The notes: generated by a model from the sequence alone, not told the origin. A stretch of 64,000 nucleotides of DNA from JACQHM01 sp964535215 (GCA_964535215.1 CAZHST010000012.1:15016-79015), one strand, 5' to 3'. Positions 43,033 to 52,065 are shown, counted from the first letter of the stretch. Numbers and translations: made by a program.

Positions 43033-43097
43033 AACCTAAGCGGCCGGCCATCAGTGGTCAAGATGGAGGAGCTGAACGCTTCTTTGGAGGTAGAAGG

Positions 43098-44078
43098 ATG
43101 CCTGTGATCACCTATCGGGAGGCCCTGACCCAGGCCCTCCGTGAGGAGATGCGGCGGGATCATCGGGTCTTGATCATGGGGGAGGATGTCGTTGATTACG
43201 GAGGGGCCTATGGCGTCACCAGGGGCCTGGCGCAGGAGTTCGGCGAGAAGCGGGTGAAGGACACGCCCATCGCGGAAGGCGGGATCATCGGTGTGGCTAT
43301 CGGTTGCGCCATGGGGGGGTTACGACCGGTGGCCGAGCTGATGACCATCAACTTTGCCCTGTTGGCCGCCGACCAGATCATCAACCATGCGGCAAAGATC
43401 CGGTACATGTTCGGCGGTCAGGCCTCCGTCCCCCTGGTCATCAGGACCGTCGGGGGAGCCGGGGCCCAGCTCGCCGCCACCCATTCCCAGAACCTGGAGG
43501 TGATGTTCGCCCATGTGCCCGGCTTAGAGGTGATCGCGCCGGCCACCCCCAGGGATGCCAAGGGTCTCCTGAAGGCGGCCATCCGGGATGACAATCCGGT
43601 CCTCTTCATCGAGCACGCCCTCCTCTATGGGACCAAGGGGGAGGTGCCGGAGGGGGAGTACACGATCCCTATCGGGAAGGCGGAGGTGAAGCGGGCAGGG
43701 AGGGATCTGACCATCCTGACGTACTCCCGGATGACCTTGGTGGCCCTGGAAGCGGCCACCCGGCTCTCCTCGGAGGGGTTCGAGGCCGAGGTGGTCGATC
43801 TTCGGACCTTGAGGCCCCTGGATGTGGAGACCATTGTCTCCTCCGTCAAGAAGACAAACCGGGCCGTGATCGTGGAGGAGGACTGGCGCTCCTTTGGCGT
43901 AGGGGCGGAGATCAGCAGCCGGATCATGGAGCTGGCCTTCGACTACCTTGACGCCCCCGTCCAGCGGGTGGCGGCTCAAGAGGTCCCCATGCCCTATTCT
44001 AAGAGGCTGGAGCAGGCAGCCCTCCCCCAGGTGGAGGATGTGATCCGGGCGGTCAGGGGGATGCTTGTCCCGGCTTAG
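43098..44078 (+). CDS. pdhB: 2-oxoacid dehydrogenase E1 beta (pyruvate dehydrogenase-like)
   Basis: The 326-residue E1 beta subunit completes the ThDP site with E1 alpha. It has ITYREALTQALREEMRRDHRV, MGEDVVDYGGAYGVTRGL, RVKDTPIAEGGIIGVAIGCAM condensed, and the C-terminal transketolase-type domain with DLRTLRPLDVETI. A GGAGG site lies 8 bases before the ATG. The 65 bases to pdhA hold no gene. Confidence 0.93.
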   Translation: MPVITYREALTQALREEMRRDHRVLIMGEDVVDYGGAYGVTRGLAQEFGEKRVKDTPIAEGGIIGVAIGCAMGGLRPVAELMTINFALLAADQIINHAAKIRYMFGGQASVPLVIRTVGGAGAQLAATHSQNLEVMFAHVPGLEVIAPATPRDAKGLLKAAIRDDNPVLFIEHALLYGTKGEVPEGEYTIPIGKAEVKRAGRDLTILTYSRMTLVALEAATRLSSEGFEAEVVDLRTLRPLDVETIVSSVKKTNRAVIVEEDWRSFGVGAEISSRIMELAFDYLDAPVQRVAAQEVPMPYSKRLEQAALPQVEDVIRAVRGMLVPA

Positions 44079-44088
44079 GAGGGGAGCT

Positions 44089-45312
44089 GTGGCGACGGAA
44101 GTTGTGATGCCGAAGATGGGCTACGACATGACGGAGGGAAAGATCCTCCGCTGGCGGAAACGGGAAGGGGAGGAGGTGAAGAGGGGGGAGGTCCTGGCCG
44201 AGATTGAGACCGGGAAGGTGGACATCGAGATCGAGGCCTTCGGATCGGGGATCTTAAGGAAGATCCTGGCGAAGGAAGGGGAGGTTGTTCCCGTCGGCCA
44301 GGTGATTGCCGTCATCGCCCGGCCTGACGAGGCGCTCCCTGAGGCTTTCATGGCAGCGCCTGTGAAGGAGGCTGCCCCCCCACCCCAGGCGGCGGTGGTC
44401 CCGGCCGGGGTCACGGAAGAGGTCGAAGAGGCCCCTCGACGGGTCATGGCCTCCCCCATTGCGAAGCGCCTGGCCGAGGAGAAAGGGGTGGACCTTCGCC
44501 TGATCCAGGGGACAGGCCCCGGGGGTCGGATTACCAAAGAGGACATCGAGGCCTATCTCAAGACGCGGGGGGCTGTCCCTGTCACCCCTGTTGCGGAGGC
44601 CCCGCCGGAGGCGGTTCCAACGGAAGCCTATGAGGAACGCCCCCTCTCCCGGATGCGGCAGGTGATCGCCCGTCGGATGAGCGAAAGCAAAGGGCCTGTC
44701 CCCCACTTCTACCTCACCGTCGAGGTGGATATGACCGAGGCCGTCAGGTTCCGGAAGGCCCTGAACGAGGTGGCCCCGGATGGGCAGAAGATCACCATCA
44801 CGGACCTGGTCCTGAAGGCCGCGGCCCTGGCGTTAAGGAAGCATCCCGAGCTGAACGTTTCCTACGCCGGGGAGAAACTCCGGCTTCACCGCACGATCAA
44901 CCTCGGGATCGCCGTAGCCGTGGAGGAGGGCCTTATCACCCCGGTCATCCCTCGCTGCGAGCAGAAGTCGCTCCTGGACATCGCCAGGGAGGCCCGGGAG
45001 AAGGTGGAGCGGGCCAGGGGTGGGAAGTTGAAGCCCGAGGACCTCGTCCAGGCCACCTTCACCGTCTCGAACCTGGGGATGTTCGACATCGAGAGCTTTG
45101 TCGCCATCATCACTCCGCCGGAGGCGGCCATCCTGGCCGTGGGCTCTGTGACGCCTCGTCCCATCGTCAGGGAAGGCCGGGTCGAGATCGCCGACCGGAT
45201 GAAGGTGACCCTCTCCGTGGACCACCGGGCGGCTGACGGGGCCCAGGGGGCCCGCTTCCTCCAGACCTTCAAACAGCTCCTGGAGCAGCCCCTATCCCTT
45301 GTGCTCTCCTAG
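44089..45312 (+). CDS. pdhC: Dihydrolipoamide acyltransferase E2
   Basis: The 407-residue E2 has one N-terminal lipoyl domain (about 2-76, lipoyl Lys43 in EIETGKVDIEI), a peripheral-subunit-binding domain (about 125-162, ASPIAKRLAEEKGVDLRL and GRITKEDIEAYL) and the catalytic domain with SVDHRAADGA, the active histidine and aspartate. Linkers are Ala/Pro-rich. The GTG at 44089 follows GGAGGGGA and gives the standard lipoyl-domain start; an upstream in-frame ATG would overlap pdhB. E2 is the substrate of both LipB and LipA in this locus. Confidence 0.95.
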   Translation: MATEVVMPKMGYDMTEGKILRWRKREGEEVKRGEVLAEIETGKVDIEIEAFGSGILRKILAKEGEVVPVGQVIAVIARPDEALPEAFMAAPVKEAAPPPQAAVVPAGVTEEVEEAPRRVMASPIAKRLAEEKGVDLRLIQGTGPGGRITKEDIEAYLKTRGAVPVTPVAEAPPEAVPTEAYEERPLSRMRQVIARRMSESKGPVPHFYLTVEVDMTEAVRFRKALNEVAPDGQKITITDLVLKAAALALRKHPELNVSYAGEKLRLHRTINLGIAVAVEEGLITPVIPRCEQKSLLDIAREAREKVERARGGKLKPEDLVQATFTVSNLGMFDIESFVAIITPPEAAILAVGSVTPRPIVREGRVEIADRMKVTLSVDHRAADGAQGARFLQTFKQLLEQPLSLVLS

Positions 45313-45324
45313 AAAGCGTTCAAC

Positions 45325-45428
45325 TTTCAGCCGTCAGCCGATTGCGGATTGGCGATTTCGTCTTTCAGCTTGAAAGACCGGTGCATATTTCCTGAATCCG
45401 AAATCCGCGATCCCAAATCCAAAATGCT
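45325..45428. repeat. Quasi-palindromic low-complexity DNA between the E2 and E3 genes
   Basis: The ~100 bases contain GATTGCGGATTGGCGATTTCG and, inverted downstream, TCCGAAATCCGCGATCCCAAATCC in imperfect form. Short GATTGG/GATTTC units are repeated and an inner CTTTCAGCTTGAAAG palindrome is visible. The DNA is AT-richer than its neighbours. The lpd ribosome site (GAAGGGAGG) follows. No gene is seen here. It may act as a transcript-stabilising structure between pdhC and lpd, or be inert. Confidence 0.6.
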
Positions 45429-45442
45429 GAAGGGAGGCTTCT

Positions 45443-46846
45443 ATGGGGGAGAAGAGTCGGTTCGATCTGACAATCATTGGAGGAGGGCCGGGTGGGTACG
45501 TGGCGGCGATCCGGGCGGCCCAGCTTGGGATGAGGGTGGCCCTGGTTGAAAAGAACAAGCTGGGGGGGGTCTGCCTGAACATCGGTTGTATCCCGACCAA
45601 GGCCCTGCTCAGGAATGCCGAGGTTTTGACCCTGTTCCGGAAGGCCTCCGAGTTTGGGATTCGCGTCGAGGGCCTGAAGGCCGACTTCGGGGCGGCGATC
45701 ATGCGGAGCCGTCGGGTCGCCCAGCGCCTCTCCAAGGGTGTCGAGTTCCTGATGAAGAAGAATAATGTCACGGTCTTTGCCGGTGAAGGCCGGCTTCTTG
45801 CCCCTGGGAAGGTCGGGGTTGTCTCGGACGGGAAGGATGTGGCCGAGATCGAGTCGGGACGGGTGCTCTTAGCAACTGGGTCCAGGCCCAAGATGATCCC
45901 GGGGCTCAAGGCCGATGGGGAGCGGATTTTAACAAGCGACGACGCCCTGGTCCTCCAGGAGGCTCCCCGCTCCATCACCATCATTGGGGCAGGGGCGGTC
46001 GGCGTCGAGTTCGCCGATATCTTCCACGCCTACGGCGTCGAGGTGACCTTGCTCGAGATGCTCCCCCGCATCCTCCCCTTCGAAGACGCCGAGATCTCCG
46101 AGCTTCTCGCGAAGGCGTTTGCCAAACAGGGTATCAGGGTGTTTGCGGGGACGAAGGTCGAGGAGGTGAAGGTCGGGTCTGATGCTGTCACCCTGAAGGT
46201 GCTTCGGGATGGAAAACCCGAAGAGGTGAGGGCCGAGGCGGTGTTGGTCGCCGTTGGGAGGGCCCCGAATACAGAAGGGATCGGCTTGGAGGGGGTGGGG
46301 GTTGCCCTCGACCGGGGGGGCTTCATCCAGGTGGATGAGAGGCTCCGGACGGCTGTCCCGACCATCTTCGCCATCGGCGATTGTATCGGAGCGCCCCTTC
46401 TGGCCCACAAGGCCATGCATGAGGGGGTCCTGGCCGTCGAGGGGATGGCGGGGCATGAGGTCAGGAGGCCCGATCCCAAACAGGTTCCGAGCTGCACCTA
46501 CTGTCACCCGCAGGTCGCCAGCATCGGCTTGACCGAGGCCGAGGCAAAGGAGAGAGGGCTGAAGATCCGGGTGGGGCGGTTCCCCTACCAGGCGAGCGGC
46601 CTCGCCCAGGCCATCGCCGAGACCGAGGGTTTGGTCAAGGTGATTGCGGACGAGGAGACGGGGGAGATCCTGGGGATGCACATCATCGGCCAGAATGCGA
46701 CGGAGCTGATCCCCGAGGCCGGCCTGGCCATGCTCCTGGAGGCGACCCCCGAGGAGCTGGCCAGGGTCATGCACCCCCACCCGACCCTTTCCGAGACCCT
46801 TGGAGAGGCGGCCCTGGCCACCCTCGGCCGGGCGCTCCACATCTGA
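45443..46846 (+). CDS. lpd: Dihydrolipoyl dehydrogenase E3
   Basis: E3 re-oxidises the dihydrolipoyl group using FAD and NAD+. The 467-residue protein has the FAD site IIGGGPGGYVAAIRAAQLG (11-29), the redox pair in GGVCLNIGCIPTK (Cys44, Cys49), the NAD site IIGAGAVGVEFA, FAIGDC, and the C-terminal HPHPTLSE with the catalytic His-Glu. Length is normal. It completes the E1-E2-E3 set. Confidence 0.96.
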   Translation: MGEKSRFDLTIIGGGPGGYVAAIRAAQLGMRVALVEKNKLGGVCLNIGCIPTKALLRNAEVLTLFRKASEFGIRVEGLKADFGAAIMRSRRVAQRLSKGVEFLMKKNNVTVFAGEGRLLAPGKVGVVSDGKDVAEIESGRVLLATGSRPKMIPGLKADGERILTSDDALVLQEAPRSITIIGAGAVGVEFADIFHAYGVEVTLLEMLPRILPFEDAEISELLAKAFAKQGIRVFAGTKVEEVKVGSDAVTLKVLRDGKPEEVRAEAVLVAVGRAPNTEGIGLEGVGVALDRGGFIQVDERLRTAVPTIFAIGDCIGAPLLAHKAMHEGVLAVEGMAGHEVRRPDPKQVPSCTYCHPQVASIGLTEAEAKERGLKIRVGRFPYQASGLAQAIAETEGLVKVIADEETGEILGMHIIGQNATELIPEAGLAMLLEATPEELARVMHPHPTLSETLGEAALATLGRALHI

Positions 46847-46847
46847 C

Positions 46848-48155
46848 ATGGGGATCAGGCAATTCGGTGTCACCCTCCTCCTTTTGTTATTAATCCTTGC
46901 CGTAAGCGGGTGTGAGGGGAAGAGCGCCCCGGAAGGTCATGAGGGAAAAGAGGCGTCTTCCGGGCCGACGACCCTTGTCTTCAAGCACTTTAAGATCCCG
47001 GGGGGGAGGGGGCCTTTCGAGGCGCTTTTAAAACGCTTTGAGGCCGAGAACCCGGACATCCGGGTCATTGATGAGATCCTCCCCGCCTCCACCGACCAGC
47101 AGCACCAGTTCTACATCACCAACCTGGAGGCCAGGTCCTCCGACTTCGATGTCTTCGCCCTGGACGTCATCTGGGTCCCCGAGTTCAGCCGGGCGGGGTG
47201 GTTGGTGGACGTCACCGATCTCTTCACCGAGCGGGACCTGGAGGACTTCCTCCCCGGCCCTCTCCGGGCCGTCACATACCGCGGGAAGCGTTATGCGGTC
47301 CCCTGGTACGTTGATGGTGGGGTGCTCTACTATCGGAAGGATCTCCTGGAGAAGTACGGCTTCGATCCCCCGGAGACCATGGAGGAGCTGTTCCAATCGG
47401 CAAAGGTCATCCTCGAAAGGGAAGAGGATCCTTCCCTCACCGGCTTCACCTGGCAGGGGAAACAGTATGAAGGCTTAGTCTGTGTCGCCCTCGAGTTCAT
47501 CACCGCGAACGGCGGGGCACTCATCGAAGGGAACAAGGTGGTTGTGGACGGGCCTCGGGCCATCGAAGCCCTCCGGTTCATGCGGCGTCTTGTCGAGGAA
47601 GGAATCTCACCCCCTTCGGTGACCACGGCGGACGAGGAGGCGACCCGCCATCTCTTCGGGAGCGGCAGGGCGATCTACATGCGGAACTGGCCCTACGCCT
47701 GGACCATCTTCCAGCGGGAGGGATCAAAGGTCAGGGGCAAGGTGGGCGTGGCCCCTATCCCTGGCTTTCCAGGTGGGAGGGAGGCCTCGACCTTAGGGGG
47801 CTGGCAGCTCGGGATCAACCGCTACTCCAAGAAGATCGAGGCGGCTAAACGGTTTGTCAGATTCTTGACCTCCCCCGAGAGCCAGCGGGAATTTGCCCTC
47901 TCCAGCGGCTTTAAGCCCAGCCGTCGCTCCATCTATTTCGATCCAGCGCTTCAAAAGGCCCAGCCCTTCATCGTCGGGCTTCTGTCCATCATGGAACAGA
48001 CCGTCCCCCGTCCTGTCACCCCCTTCTACCCCATGATCTCCCAGATCCTTCAGGCGGAGTTCAGCGCCGTCGTCTCGGGGATCAAAGGGCCCTATGAGGC
48101 CATGCAGAGCGCCAGGATCCAGATTGACCATATCCTGGAGCTGGAGGAGGGATGA
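46848..48155 (+). CDS. Sugar ABC transporter, lipoprotein substrate-binding protein
   Basis: The 435-residue protein starts with a lipoprotein signal (LLLLLLILAVSGC, lipid-attached Cys near residue 22) and a family 1 extracellular binding fold: FKHFKIPGGRGPFEALLKRFEAENPDIRV split over 44-72, DVFALDVIWVPEFSRAGWLVDVTDLF, and LGGWQLGINRYSKKIEAAKRFVRFL. These proteins bind oligosaccharides, trehalose/maltose-like sugars or glycerol phosphate; the ligand is unknown. It begins 1 base after lpd and overlaps the permease start by 4 bases. Confidence 0.93.
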   Translation: MGIRQFGVTLLLLLLILAVSGCEGKSAPEGHEGKEASSGPTTLVFKHFKIPGGRGPFEALLKRFEAENPDIRVIDEILPASTDQQHQFYITNLEARSSDFDVFALDVIWVPEFSRAGWLVDVTDLFTERDLEDFLPGPLRAVTYRGKRYAVPWYVDGGVLYYRKDLLEKYGFDPPETMEELFQSAKVILEREEDPSLTGFTWQGKQYEGLVCVALEFITANGGALIEGNKVVVDGPRAIEALRFMRRLVEEGISPPSVTTADEEATRHLFGSGRAIYMRNWPYAWTIFQREGSKVRGKVGVAPIPGFPGGREASTLGGWQLGINRYSKKIEAAKRFVRFLTSPESQREFALSSGFKPSRRSIYFDPALQKAQPFIVGLLSIMEQTVPRPVTPFYPMISQILQAEFSAVVSGIKGPYEAMQSARIQIDHILELEEG

Positions 48156-49012
48156 GGCGGCTCTTCGAGGATGAGGGAAAGGCGGGCTATGCCTTCCTGA
48201 CGCCTTCCCTCCTGTTTGTTGGGGCGGTTGCCTTCCTTCCGATTCTCGCCGTCTTCTGGTTCTCCCTCCTTCGGCGGATGCCGGTCTTCGGCATCTCCCG
48301 CTTCGTGGGCCTTGGGAACTACGTCTTCCTCCTGCAGGATCCTCGGTTCGTGAAGAGCCTGCTGAACACTGCCTACATCACCCTGGTTGCGGTCCCGTTG
48401 GAGGTCCTTTTCGGTCTCCTGATCGCTCTCCTGATCCACAGGAGCTTTAAGGGGAGGGGAATGGTTCGGGCCGTCATCCTGATCCCCTGGGCGATTCCGA
48501 CGGTCGTCTCGGCCAAGATGTGGGAGTGGATCCTGAATCCCTCCTTCGGCCTCCTGAACTACCTCTTGGGCTCGAACCTCAACTGGTTGGGCCATCCCAC
48601 CTTCGCCATCCACGCGGTGATCCTGGCCGATGTGTGGAAGACAACCCCCTTCGCCGCCCTCCTCCTCCTGGCGGGGCTCCAGGTCATCCCCGAGGATCTC
48701 TACAAGGCGGCAAAGGTAGACGGGGCCGGACCGATCAGGACCTTCTTCGCCATCACCCTTCCGCTGTTAAAGCCAGCCCTCCTCATCGCCTTCCTTTTCC
48801 GGACGCTCGATACCTTCAGGATCTTCGATGTCGTCTATGTCATGACGGGGGGAGGGCCGGCCAACACCACGGAGACATTAAGCCTTTACGCCTACAAACT
48901 TTTCTTCCAGACGCTGGAGTTCGGCTACGGCTCGGCCGTGTCCGTTATCACCTTCCTCTGGATCATGGCGGTCAGCCTCGTGTACATCAGGCTCCTCCTG
49001 GGACGGGGGTAG
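48152..49012 (+). CDS. Sugar ABC transporter permease (MalF-like)
   Basis: The 286-residue permease has six predicted membrane helices, an N-terminal helix ending LFVGAVAFLPILAVFWFSL, and the cytoplasmic EAA loop LYKAAKVDGAGPIRTFFAITLPLLKPALL condensed around residues 185-213 that contacts the ATPase. TGGGPANTTETLSLYAYKLFF is typical of MalF/UgpA-like proteins. Confidence 0.95.
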   Translation: MRRLFEDEGKAGYAFLTPSLLFVGAVAFLPILAVFWFSLLRRMPVFGISRFVGLGNYVFLLQDPRFVKSLLNTAYITLVAVPLEVLFGLLIALLIHRSFKGRGMVRAVILIPWAIPTVVSAKMWEWILNPSFGLLNYLLGSNLNWLGHPTFAIHAVILADVWKTTPFAALLLLAGLQVIPEDLYKAAKVDGAGPIRTFFAITLPLLKPALLIAFLFRTLDTFRIFDVVYVMTGGGPANTTETLSLYAYKLFFQTLEFGYGSAVSVITFLWIMAVSLVYIRLLLGRG

Positions 49013-49013
49013 G

Positions 49014-49844
49014 ATGACGTTCAAGAGAACGTTCACAATCGCCGGTTTTGGCATCGCCCTTGGGGCCGCCCTCCTCTGGAGCCTCGGGCCGTATCTCTGG
49101 CTGTTTATCACCTCGTTGAAGCCGGCCCATGAGCTGGCCACCCTTCCCCCCCTGCTGCCCTCGAAACCGTCTTTGGGGCAGTACGCCTCGGTCTTCATCG
49201 GACGTCCCTTCGGACGGATCATCCTGAACAGCGCCGTCGTGGCCTCCTCGACGACCCTCCTCTCCCTCCTGATCGGATCCCTGGCCGCCTTCGCGTTGGC
49301 GACGCTCCCGGTAAAAGGGAAGGGGTTCTTCCTGGGCATCTTCCTCTCCATCTCCATGTTTCCCTCTATCGCCACCGTGAGCCCCCTCTACCTGGTCATC
49401 AAGGCCTTGGGTCTTCGGGATACGTACCCGGCCTTGATCTTTCCCTACACGACGTTTGCCCTCCCGCTGACGGTCTGGGTCCTGACCAGCTTCTTCCGGG
49501 AGATCCCTGGTGATCTCTACAAGGCCGCCCGGGTGGACGGGTGCACCCCCTTCCAGGCCTTCTCCCGGGTGATCCTCCCTTTAGCCGCCCCAGGGATCTT
49601 CACGACCGCCATCCTCGTCTTCATCTTCGCCTGGAACGAGTTCCTCTATGCCTTGACGTTCACGGCCACCGAGCGGTCCCGGACGATCCCCGTGGGGATC
49701 GCCCTCTTCCCCGGCCTCCACGAGATCCCTTGGGGGGAGATCGCTGCCGCCTCCATCATCGTGACCGTTCCCCTGGTCCTGCTGGTCCTCCTCTTCCAGC
49801 GGCGGATCATCTCGGGGCTCCTCTCCGGGGCCATCAGGGGGTAG
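49014..49844 (+). CDS. Sugar ABC transporter permease (MalG-like)
   Basis: The 276-residue permease has six predicted helices and the EAA loop LYKAARVDGCTPFQAFSRVILPLAAPGIF around residues 164-192. LGPYLWLFITSLKP at the N-terminus and FAWNEFLYALTFT near the C-terminus are typical of MalG/UgpE. It starts one base after the first permease. Confidence 0.95.
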   Translation: MTFKRTFTIAGFGIALGAALLWSLGPYLWLFITSLKPAHELATLPPLLPSKPSLGQYASVFIGRPFGRIILNSAVVASSTTLLSLLIGSLAAFALATLPVKGKGFFLGIFLSISMFPSIATVSPLYLVIKALGLRDTYPALIFPYTTFALPLTVWVLTSFFREIPGDLYKAARVDGCTPFQAFSRVILPLAAPGIFTTAILVFIFAWNEFLYALTFTATERSRTIPVGIALFPGLHEIPWGEIAAASIIVTVPLVLLVLLFQRRIISGLLSGAIRG

Positions 49845-49845
49845 G

Positions 49846-50964
49846 ATGGTGCAGGTCCATTTAGAGGGGATTACGAAACGCTTCGGAAAGGTCCAGGCCT
49901 TGAGAGGGATCGACCTGACGGTCCGGGAGGGGGAGTTCATGACCCTGGTCGGGCCGAGCGGGTGCGGGAAGTCCACCCTCTTGAACATCATCGCGGGGTT
50001 AGAGGCGGCCACGGAGGGCAGGATCTTCTTTGACGGGAGGGAGGTCAGTCCCTTCTCCCCCAAGGAGCGGGACATCGCCTTCGTCTTCCAATCGTACGCC
50101 CTCTACCCGCACATGACGGTCTTCGAGAACATCGCCTTCCCGTTGAAGATGTCAAGGCTCCCCAGGGAGGAGATCCGAAAAAGGGTGGAGGAGACGGCCG
50201 ACCTCTTGAAGATCCGGGAGCTTTTGTCGAGAAAGCCGAGGGAGCTTTCGGGGGGGGAGCGGCAGCGGGTGGCCTTGGGAAGGGCGATCGTCCGGAGGCC
50301 AAAGGTTTTCCTCTTCGACGAACCCCTCTCCAACCTGGATGCCAAGCTCCGTCTGGAGATGAGGGCGGAGCTCAAACGCCTCCACCGGGGGCTTCGAGCA
50401 ACCTTCCTCTATGTGACCCACGATCAGACGGAGGCCATGACCCTCTCAGAGCGGTTGGCGGTCATGAAGGACGGGGTGATCCTCCAGGTCGGCACCCCGG
50501 AAGAGGTCTATCGGCATCCCGCCGATACCTTCGTCGCCACCTTTATCGGGAGCCCGCCGATGAGCCTCCTGGAGACGACGCCCCTTTCACAAGAGGGGGT
50601 CGTTTTGATCGGGGAGGCCAGGGTCCCGGTGGGGGATGCCCTTGCAAGGGCCTGGACCGAGGTCGCCTCTTCGGGGAGGCTCCTCTTGGGCATCCGGCCC
50701 GAGCACCTCTCCATTGCTAAGGTTCCAGGTGAGGGATCCCTACGGGCGATTGTCTCCCTCGTCGAACCGTTAGGGTCGGAGTCCTATCTGCACCTCTCGT
50801 TTCAGGGGAGGACCCTCAGGGCGAAGGTTGCGGGAGGTCTTGAGTTCACGACCGATGAGGAGATCTTCTTCACCGTCTCTTGGGAGGCAGTGAGCGTCTT
50901 CCATCCCGAAACAGGAAGGAGGCTGGTTTGGTCGTCCCCCCTTACCCCCTTTGAAGGGGGATGA
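49846..50964 (+). CDS. Sugar ABC transporter ATPase (UgpC/MalK type)
   Basis: The 372-residue ATPase has Walker A GPSGCGKST (36-44), Q-loop VFQSYALYPHMTV, signature LSGGERQRVALGRAI, Walker B VFLFDEPLSNLD, and a C-terminal regulatory OB/TOBE region with LGIRPEHL. It completes a one-binding-protein, two-permease importer. Its last codons include a small palindrome (CCCCCTT-TG-AAGGGGG) that also provides the ribosome site for lipB, which starts 4 bases before this stop. Confidence 0.96.
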   Translation: MVQVHLEGITKRFGKVQALRGIDLTVREGEFMTLVGPSGCGKSTLLNIIAGLEAATEGRIFFDGREVSPFSPKERDIAFVFQSYALYPHMTVFENIAFPLKMSRLPREEIRKRVEETADLLKIRELLSRKPRELSGGERQRVALGRAIVRRPKVFLFDEPLSNLDAKLRLEMRAELKRLHRGLRATFLYVTHDQTEAMTLSERLAVMKDGVILQVGTPEEVYRHPADTFVATFIGSPPMSLLETTPLSQEGVVLIGEARVPVGDALARAWTEVASSGRLLLGIRPEHLSIAKVPGEGSLRAIVSLVEPLGSESYLHLSFQGRTLRAKVAGGLEFTTDEEIFFTVSWEAVSVFHPETGRRLVWSSPLTPFEGG

Positions 50965-51716
50965 GGGAGGGGGTGGAAGGTCCTGCCAAGGAGCGCATCG
51001 TGGTGGATGTCCCCAAAAAGGTTAGCGTCCTGAGACTCGGCCTGGTCGAGTATGGGAAGGCCCTCACCCTGCAGCGGACCCTCGCTCAAGCGAGGATCGG
51101 GGGGAAGGTGGGGGATCTTCTGCTCCTCCTGGAGCATCCCCCGGTGGTGACCCTTGGTCGTGGAGCCAGGCGAGAGCACCTCTTGATGGACCCGGAGAGT
51201 CTGCAGGGGAGGGGCGTTGCCGTCTTCGAAGTGGAGCGGGGGGGGGATGTGACGTATCATGGCCCGGGGCAGCTTGTCGGATACCCCATCCTCGATCTGA
51301 ACCTCCACGGGAGGGATCTCCACCGCTACATGAGAAACCTGGAGGAGGTCCTCATCCTCACCCTCAGAGACTTCGGGATCGGGGCGGAGCGCCGCCAGGG
51401 CTTAACCGGCGTCTTCGTCCAGGACAGGAAAATCGCCTCCTTAGGTGTCCATGTGCGAAGATGGGTCTCCTGGCACGGCTTTGCCCTGAACGTCACCACC
51501 GACCTCTCCTTCTTTGACCTGATCGTCCCCTGTGGCCTCCAGGGGGTGGAGATGACCTCCCTGGAGACCTGCCTTGGTCGAAGGGTCCCCCTAGAAGAGG
51601 TCATTGAACGGCTCATCTTTCACTTCCAGGGGGTCTTCCAGGTCGAGGCCTGCGAAGAATCCCTCGAAGCCTTCTCTCGGCTCCTCGGCGGAGGAGAGGC
51701 TCCTGCCGCCGCATGA
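50961..51716 (+). CDS. lipB: Lipoyl(octanoyl) transferase
   Basis: LipB moves octanoate from acyl carrier protein to the lipoyl lysine. The 251-residue protein has the family motifs LEHPPVVTLGRGA, GGDVTYHGPGQLVGYPI, the lysine in RKIASLGVHVRRW (Lys157) and the nucleophile in IVPCGLQGVEMTSL (Cys191). The start overlaps the ATPase by 4 bases; this gives about 25 more N-terminal residues than usual, so a later start is possible. It closes the run that begins with lipA, so both lipoate genes flank the enzyme that needs them. Confidence 0.95.
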   Translation: MREGVEGPAKERIVVDVPKKVSVLRLGLVEYGKALTLQRTLAQARIGGKVGDLLLLLEHPPVVTLGRGARREHLLMDPESLQGRGVAVFEVERGGDVTYHGPGQLVGYPILDLNLHGRDLHRYMRNLEEVLILTLRDFGIGAERRQGLTGVFVQDRKIASLGVHVRRWVSWHGFALNVTTDLSFFDLIVPCGLQGVEMTSLETCLGRRVPLEEVIERLIFHFQGVFQVEACEESLEAFSRLLGGGEAPAAA

Positions 51717-51721
51717 TTTTT
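51687..51721 (+). terminator. Terminator at the end of lipB
   Basis: GGCGGAGGAG (51687-51696) pairs with CTCCTGCCGCC (51700-51710) with one bulged G and a three-base loop. Five Ts begin at 51717, right after the lipB stop. The stem is inside the coding region. It would end the LacI-lipA-pdh-importer-lipB transcript. Confidence 0.65.
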
Positions 51722-51724
51722 CCC

Positions 51725-51753
51725 TTGTCCTCCGGCCCTTTTTCAGGTATACT
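51725..51753 (+). promoter_or_regulatory. Sigma-70 promoter upstream of the JAMM-domain gene
   Basis: TTGTCC (51725-51730) and TATACT (51748-51753) are 17 bases apart, just downstream of the lipB terminator. Transcription would start near 51760 and give a leader of about 310 bases before the JAMM gene. Apart from a possible 71-codon ORF and a CGGTCCC/GGGACCG hairpin at 52010-52032, the leader holds nothing recognised. Confidence 0.65.
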
Positions 51754-51849
51754 TTTCTAAATTTCTCGAGACCCAGGCCTTGCCTTCCACCCTGAGGTGC
51801 TCGGGGATTTCTCTCCTTTCTCGTTTCCATCTGAGAGAACCCCCTCCTT

Positions 51850-52065
51850 ATGATGCCCGTGTCCCAGGCGATGACTCTCTTGGCGAGGTTCAAGGAAGCC
51901 TTTGAGGTTCTCCTCCATCAATGGGTGAGGCAGGAGGCCAAGGGGTCGGTGAGGCAACTGTCCTCTTTGCCCGATCCGGCCCCGCGCAAGGTTTGGAGGC
52001 GGGAAAAGTGCGGTCCCGTCCTGATGGGACCGTGGACATGTGCAGGCATCAGTGGCAAGGTGTAG
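51850..52065 (+). CDS. Possible 71-residue leader ORF, unknown
   Basis: The only open frame of note in the long leader runs from tandem ATGs at 51850/51853 to a TAG 5 bases before the JAMM gene's ATG. No ribosome-binding site is visible and the predicted protein (start MMPVSQAMTLLARFKEAFEVLL, middle basic, Cys/Trp-containing end) matches no family. The close spacing would allow translational coupling, but the frame may be chance in a structured leader RNA. Confidence 0.2.
   Translation: MMPVSQAMTLLARFKEAFEVLLHQWVRQEAKGSVRQLSSLPDPAPRKVWRREKCGPVLMGPWTCAGISGKV

Noticed and set aside
41130..45312. Acetoin dehydrogenase (aco) operon
   Set aside because: The E1 pattern would allow it, but lipA/lipB context and absence of acetoin-specific genes favour a pyruvate-type complex; left open in the entries.
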